This document shows, one piece after another, positions 6,529-8,439 of a stretch of DNA of 8,439 nt (positions within the stretch are counted from its first letter, which is position 1; each line of letters starts with the position of its first letter). The stretch comes from an uncultured Bacilli bacterium (GTDB lineage: Bacteria > Bacillota_I > Bacilli_A > RF39 > UBA660): the NCBI GenBank assembly GCA_944359595.1, contig CALVSV010000133.1, positions 1-8,439 on the forward strand. Direction: 5' to 3'. Made by a program: the position numbers and the translations under genes. The notes below the pieces were generated by a model. The model was given only the letters and a program-made list of their open reading frames with translations. It searched no databases and was not told the origin of the DNA.

Positions 6529-7986
6529 ACTATCACTATACTTTTTTACATATACTTTTCTAAGTGTTGTTACAAGTTCTATTTGGTTTATTTTTTTTAG
6601 TAACTCTTCTTTTCTTGAAAATTCTATCATCTTATTAAAATGCATATTTTCTTTTTCTTTATCATCATCACTAAATAATAGATTCACAATATCCATATCA
6701 TTCAATTTAAATTTCCAATTAGATAATATTGTTATTTTATATAAATCATTTATTTTAAATGGATATTTTTCTGGATCATTATAATATTGATTTTTTCTAA
6801 CGTTATACAATACTTTCAATAAAGTATCTGCATATAACTTTTTATTATAATATTTAAATAAATTCCTAACTTCATTTAAAATAACTTGCTTATCTTGTTT
6901 ATATGAATCTGGTATATATTCTTGTAGTATTGGATCATTAATCAATATTTTTTTATTAATTGCTAGTGACATATGATTTATAGTTTTAATCATATCTTCT
7001 GGTAAATCTGCAACATCTTTTTCTTCAAGCATTTTTTCTAAATCTTTAATAGTGTCAAAACATTTAACATCTTGATTAATTAAAGAACCATCATATTTTC
7101 TAATTTCATTATAAGTATTACCAAAAAATTTATACGAATAAAGATAAGAATTATCGTTATTGTTACGTTTGCTATCGAATGTCAGATCAAAATAATACAC
7201 ACCATCAACGTCATATTTATCATCTTTAATATATATTTCGTTTCTCATATGCCCAGAATCATTTTCTTTGTTCATCAATTGTGTAGTTTTACAATCTATT
7301 CCCAGCATTCTTAATATTGCTTTAAATATTTCAGCATATCCAACACACACTATTTTTTCACCTAATATAGCGCTAGATAAATTTCTAGATATATATTTTT
7401 TTTCTTTATTATCAACTTCTGAATAAACTTTATTTCTTACAATATCATATACATACATTATTTTTTCTAATGGTGAAAACTTAAATTTTTCTACAACATT
7501 CGCTATACTTCTTAATTTATAAATAGTATTTCTATACTCATTAAAATCTATCAATGTGGTATTACCATTTATATCAAAATATAAATTAGAGGTACAATCA
7601 AAATTATCTAATATTTTATCGAGTAAATTACTATTCTTTTCTAAATTATCATAAAATAATATCTTCTTATTATTTAATATAGGATTATTTTTAATATATT
7701 CAGCAATCTCTTTTACACTAAAATCAAAATATACATATTCTGCATTTCTAATATATTTATTTTTATCTTTTTTAAAATCGTTTAAAAATTTTATTGCTTC
7801 TTTATCATTTTCATTAATTTCGATATATGTATCTACATTAAAATCAGATGACTTATTAATAATCGAATTAAAGTCTTTATCTAACTTAGTATTAAAGCGT
7901 ATTTCATATCCATATGGATCTATTGATTGAAATACTTCATCTCCACCAAATTCTTCATTGTATCCAATAACTAATTTACCTTCCAT
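6514..7986 (-). CDS. Cytoplasmic protein with transglutaminase-like (cysteine protease fold) domain
   Basis: This 490-residue protein has no signal peptide or membrane segment. Its central region (about 170-275) carries the transglutaminase-like core: helix 'SPLEKIMYVYDIVRNKV', then C214 in VCVGYAE at the start of the next helix, H246 in SGHMRNE, and D267 in YYFDLTFD. Together these make a plausible Cys-His-Asp triad. In this superfamily the fold serves as protease, peptide N-glycanase, amidase or protein cross-linker; the substrate here is unknown. The N-terminal part (about 1-160) shows alternating beta/alpha sequence with 'KKILFYDN' and 'NLYFDING' strands, and the C-terminal 200 residues look helical and lysine-rich. 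It has its own consensus promoter and terminator and so appears to be transcribed alone, not with the downstream operon. The ATG at 7986 follows an unusual G-run ribosome binding site by 7 bases. The domain call is good; the biological role is open. Confidence 0.82.
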   Translation of the reverse strand: MEGKLVIGYNEEFGGDEVFQSIDPYGYEIRFNTKLDKDFNSIINKSSDFNVDTYIEINENDKEAIKFLNDFKKDKNKYIRNAEYVYFDFSVKEIAEYIKNNPILNNKKILFYDNLEKNSNLLDKILDNFDCTSNLYFDINGNTTLIDFNEYRNTIYKLRSIANVVEKFKFSPLEKIMYVYDIVRNKVYSEVDNKEKKYISRNLSSAILGEKIVCVGYAEIFKAILRMLGIDCKTTQLMNKENDSGHMRNEIYIKDDKYDVDGVYYFDLTFDSKRNNNDNSYLYSYKFFGNTYNEIRKYDGSLINQDVKCFDTIKDLEKMLEEKDVADLPEDMIKTINHMSLAINKKILINDPILQEYIPDSYKQDKQVILNEVRNLFKYYNKKLYADTLLKVLYNVRKNQYYNDPEKYPFKINDLYKITILSNWKFKLNDMDIVNLLFSDDDKEKENMHFNKMIEFSRKEELLKKINQIELVTTLRKVYVKKYSDSKKIV

Positions 7987-7993
7987 GGTAAAT

Positions 7994-8003
7994 CCCCCCC
8001 TCT
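7994..8003 (-). promoter_or_regulatory. Unusual ribosome binding site with seven consecutive G
   Basis: The minus strand reads AGAGGGGGGG, ending 7 bases before the ATG at 7986. A run of seven G is exceptional in DNA this rich in A and T. Gain or loss of one G would shift the spacing between the GAGG part and the start codon and could tune translation. Confidence 0.75.
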
Positions 8004-8022
8004 GTTCCGTTTTTCTAGCTAA

Positions 8023-8051
8023 ATTATATAATATTTATAATGATATGTCAA
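8023..8051 (-). promoter_or_regulatory. Consensus sigma-A-type promoter for the transglutaminase-like gene
   Basis: The minus strand has a perfect -35 box TTGACA (8046-8051), a 17-base spacer and a perfect -10 box TATAAT (8023-8028). Transcription would start near 8016 and give a leader of about 30 bases that contains the G-run ribosome binding site. All twelve box positions match the consensus, so strong constitutive expression is expected. Confidence 0.9.
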
Positions 8052-8059
8052 ATATATAA

Positions 8060-8090
8060 AATCTAGTGTGTTGTATTAACACACTAGATT
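8060..8090 (-). terminator. Intrinsic terminator of the right-edge surface-protein gene
   Basis: A perfect 13-base inverted repeat (arms AATCTAGTGTGTT at 8060-8072 and AACACACTAGATT at 8078-8090) with a 5-base loop begins four bases after the stop codon of the right-edge gene. On the minus strand it is followed by TTATATATTT, a short interrupted U tract. It separates that gene from the next promoter, whose -35 box is only 8 bases away. Confidence 0.85.
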
Positions 8091-8094
8091 AACA

Positions 8095-8439
8095 CTATCT
8101 ACTATCAAGATTCACGATGTATGGGTTTGTTTTAGTACCATCACCAGATGAATACAGTACATCAGATCTCAGATTTATAACTGGCACAACGCCGCTACTA
8201 CTACTGAGATGAATGTAGTGCAAATAACCATTGTAAAAGACATAGAACTCATAAGCATTATAACCATCGAAGTTACCAGGCGCCCCAAGCCAATACCTGT
8301 CTCCTTTTTGTAAATAGTAGTCTCCGTTAGAAGTAAGATATTTTCCTCCGGCAAATGCTGCCTCGTCCGCTGTTAGTAATCCAATCTTTAAGTCATATTC
8401 TCCTCCATATGTTTTTGTAGTGTTCGGACACGTAAATTG
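8095..8439 (-). CDS. C-terminal part of a DUF6273-like surface protein (5' part beyond window)
   Basis: The frame is open from the right edge to a TAG at 8095, giving 114 C-terminal residues. The order of motifs is FTCPN (2-6), GLLTADEAAFAGG (20-32), DRYWLGAP (47-54), a Tyr/Asn/Gly-rich stretch (56-75), VVPVINLRSD (84-93), and the GDGTKTNPYIVN ending (99-110). This is the ending of a surface-protein family common in gut Bacilli and similar to DUF6273, probably a C-type-lectin-like fold; this rests on family recall. The same ending, weaker, closes the 427-residue protein at 3117-4400 (FDCEN, SLDELAFSG, VINLKSD, PYVIN). The GC content is about 39% by hand count (133 of 339 bases) and codons such as GCG, CCG, GGC and CTG appear, unlike the neighbours. 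That suggests a different origin or strong selection. The N-terminal part, which would show any signal peptide or anchor, is not visible. Confidence 0.8.
   Translation of the reverse strand, partial: QFTCPNTTKTYGGEYDLKIGLLTADEAAFAGGKYLTSNGDYYLQKGDRYWLGAPGNFDGYNAYEFYVFYNGYLHYIHLSSSSGVVPVINLRSDVLYSSGDGTKTNPYIVNLDSR

Noticed and set aside
8060..8090. Perfect 13-base inverted repeat as a mobile-element end or operator
   Set aside because: Its place four bases after a stop codon, its 5-base loop and the following T-rich run fit an intrinsic terminator. No matching repeat or transposase is seen elsewhere in the window.
8200..8300. Tyr/Asn-rich region as the variable region of a diversity-generating retroelement target
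   Set aside because: The presumed C-type-lectin-like fold prompted the idea, but the window holds no reverse transcriptase and no near-copy template repeat. Tyr/Asn richness is usual for this family's core.

Overview
The window comes from a very AT-rich, Gram-positive-type bacterium. Most genes look roughly 15-25% GC by eye. It has strong AGGAG/GAGGTG-type ribosome binding sites, one perfect sigma-A-type promoter and intrinsic terminators. The gene families (AI-2E family transporter, CDP-alcohol phosphatidyltransferase, TasA-like surface protein, 'WRIIR...VINLKSD' surface protein) suggest an uncultured, probably host-associated member of the Bacilli, of the kind related to RF39 or Erysipelotrichia. 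That placement is an inference. Tryptophan is always TGG and no reading frame needs TGA, so the standard code fits. TGA is also never used as a stop in the seven gene ends visible.

Every supported gene is on the minus strand, so transcription runs from right to left. At the right edge (8095-8439) is the 3' end of a surface-protein gene with clearly higher GC (about 39% by hand count) and its own hairpin terminator (8060-8090). Next comes a monocistronic unit: a consensus promoter (8023-8051), an unusual G7-containing ribosome binding site, and a 490-aa cytoplasmic protein with a transglutaminase-like Cys-His-Asp core. It ends in an A/T-rich hairpin that overlaps its stop codon.

A promoter with an extended -10 (6481-6489), directly against that terminator, starts a tight run of six genes with gaps of 0-19 bases. 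In order of transcription these are: a single-pass membrane protein with an outside domain; an AI-2E family (PerM-like) transporter; a TasA-like/DUF6273-like secreted or anchored surface protein; a CDP-alcohol phosphatidyltransferase (probably PgsA); a second single-pass membrane protein, about 20% asparagine; and the 23S rRNA m5U methyltransferase RlmD, cut by the left edge. Four or five of the six act in or outside the membrane, so this looks like a cell-envelope operon with an RNA-modification gene at its end.

Two genes cut by the window edges (rlmD at 1-1263 and the surface protein at 8095-8439) were found by translating the edges directly. Two start codons were moved inward (to 6451 and 5554) on ribosome-binding-site evidence. 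No mobile element, CRISPR array, tRNA or rRNA is seen. The longest non-coding stretch is about 108 bases (7987-8094). No complete novel defence or mobile system is evident. The most interesting material is the surface-protein family, the two uncharacterised membrane proteins and the odd phosphatidyltransferase.
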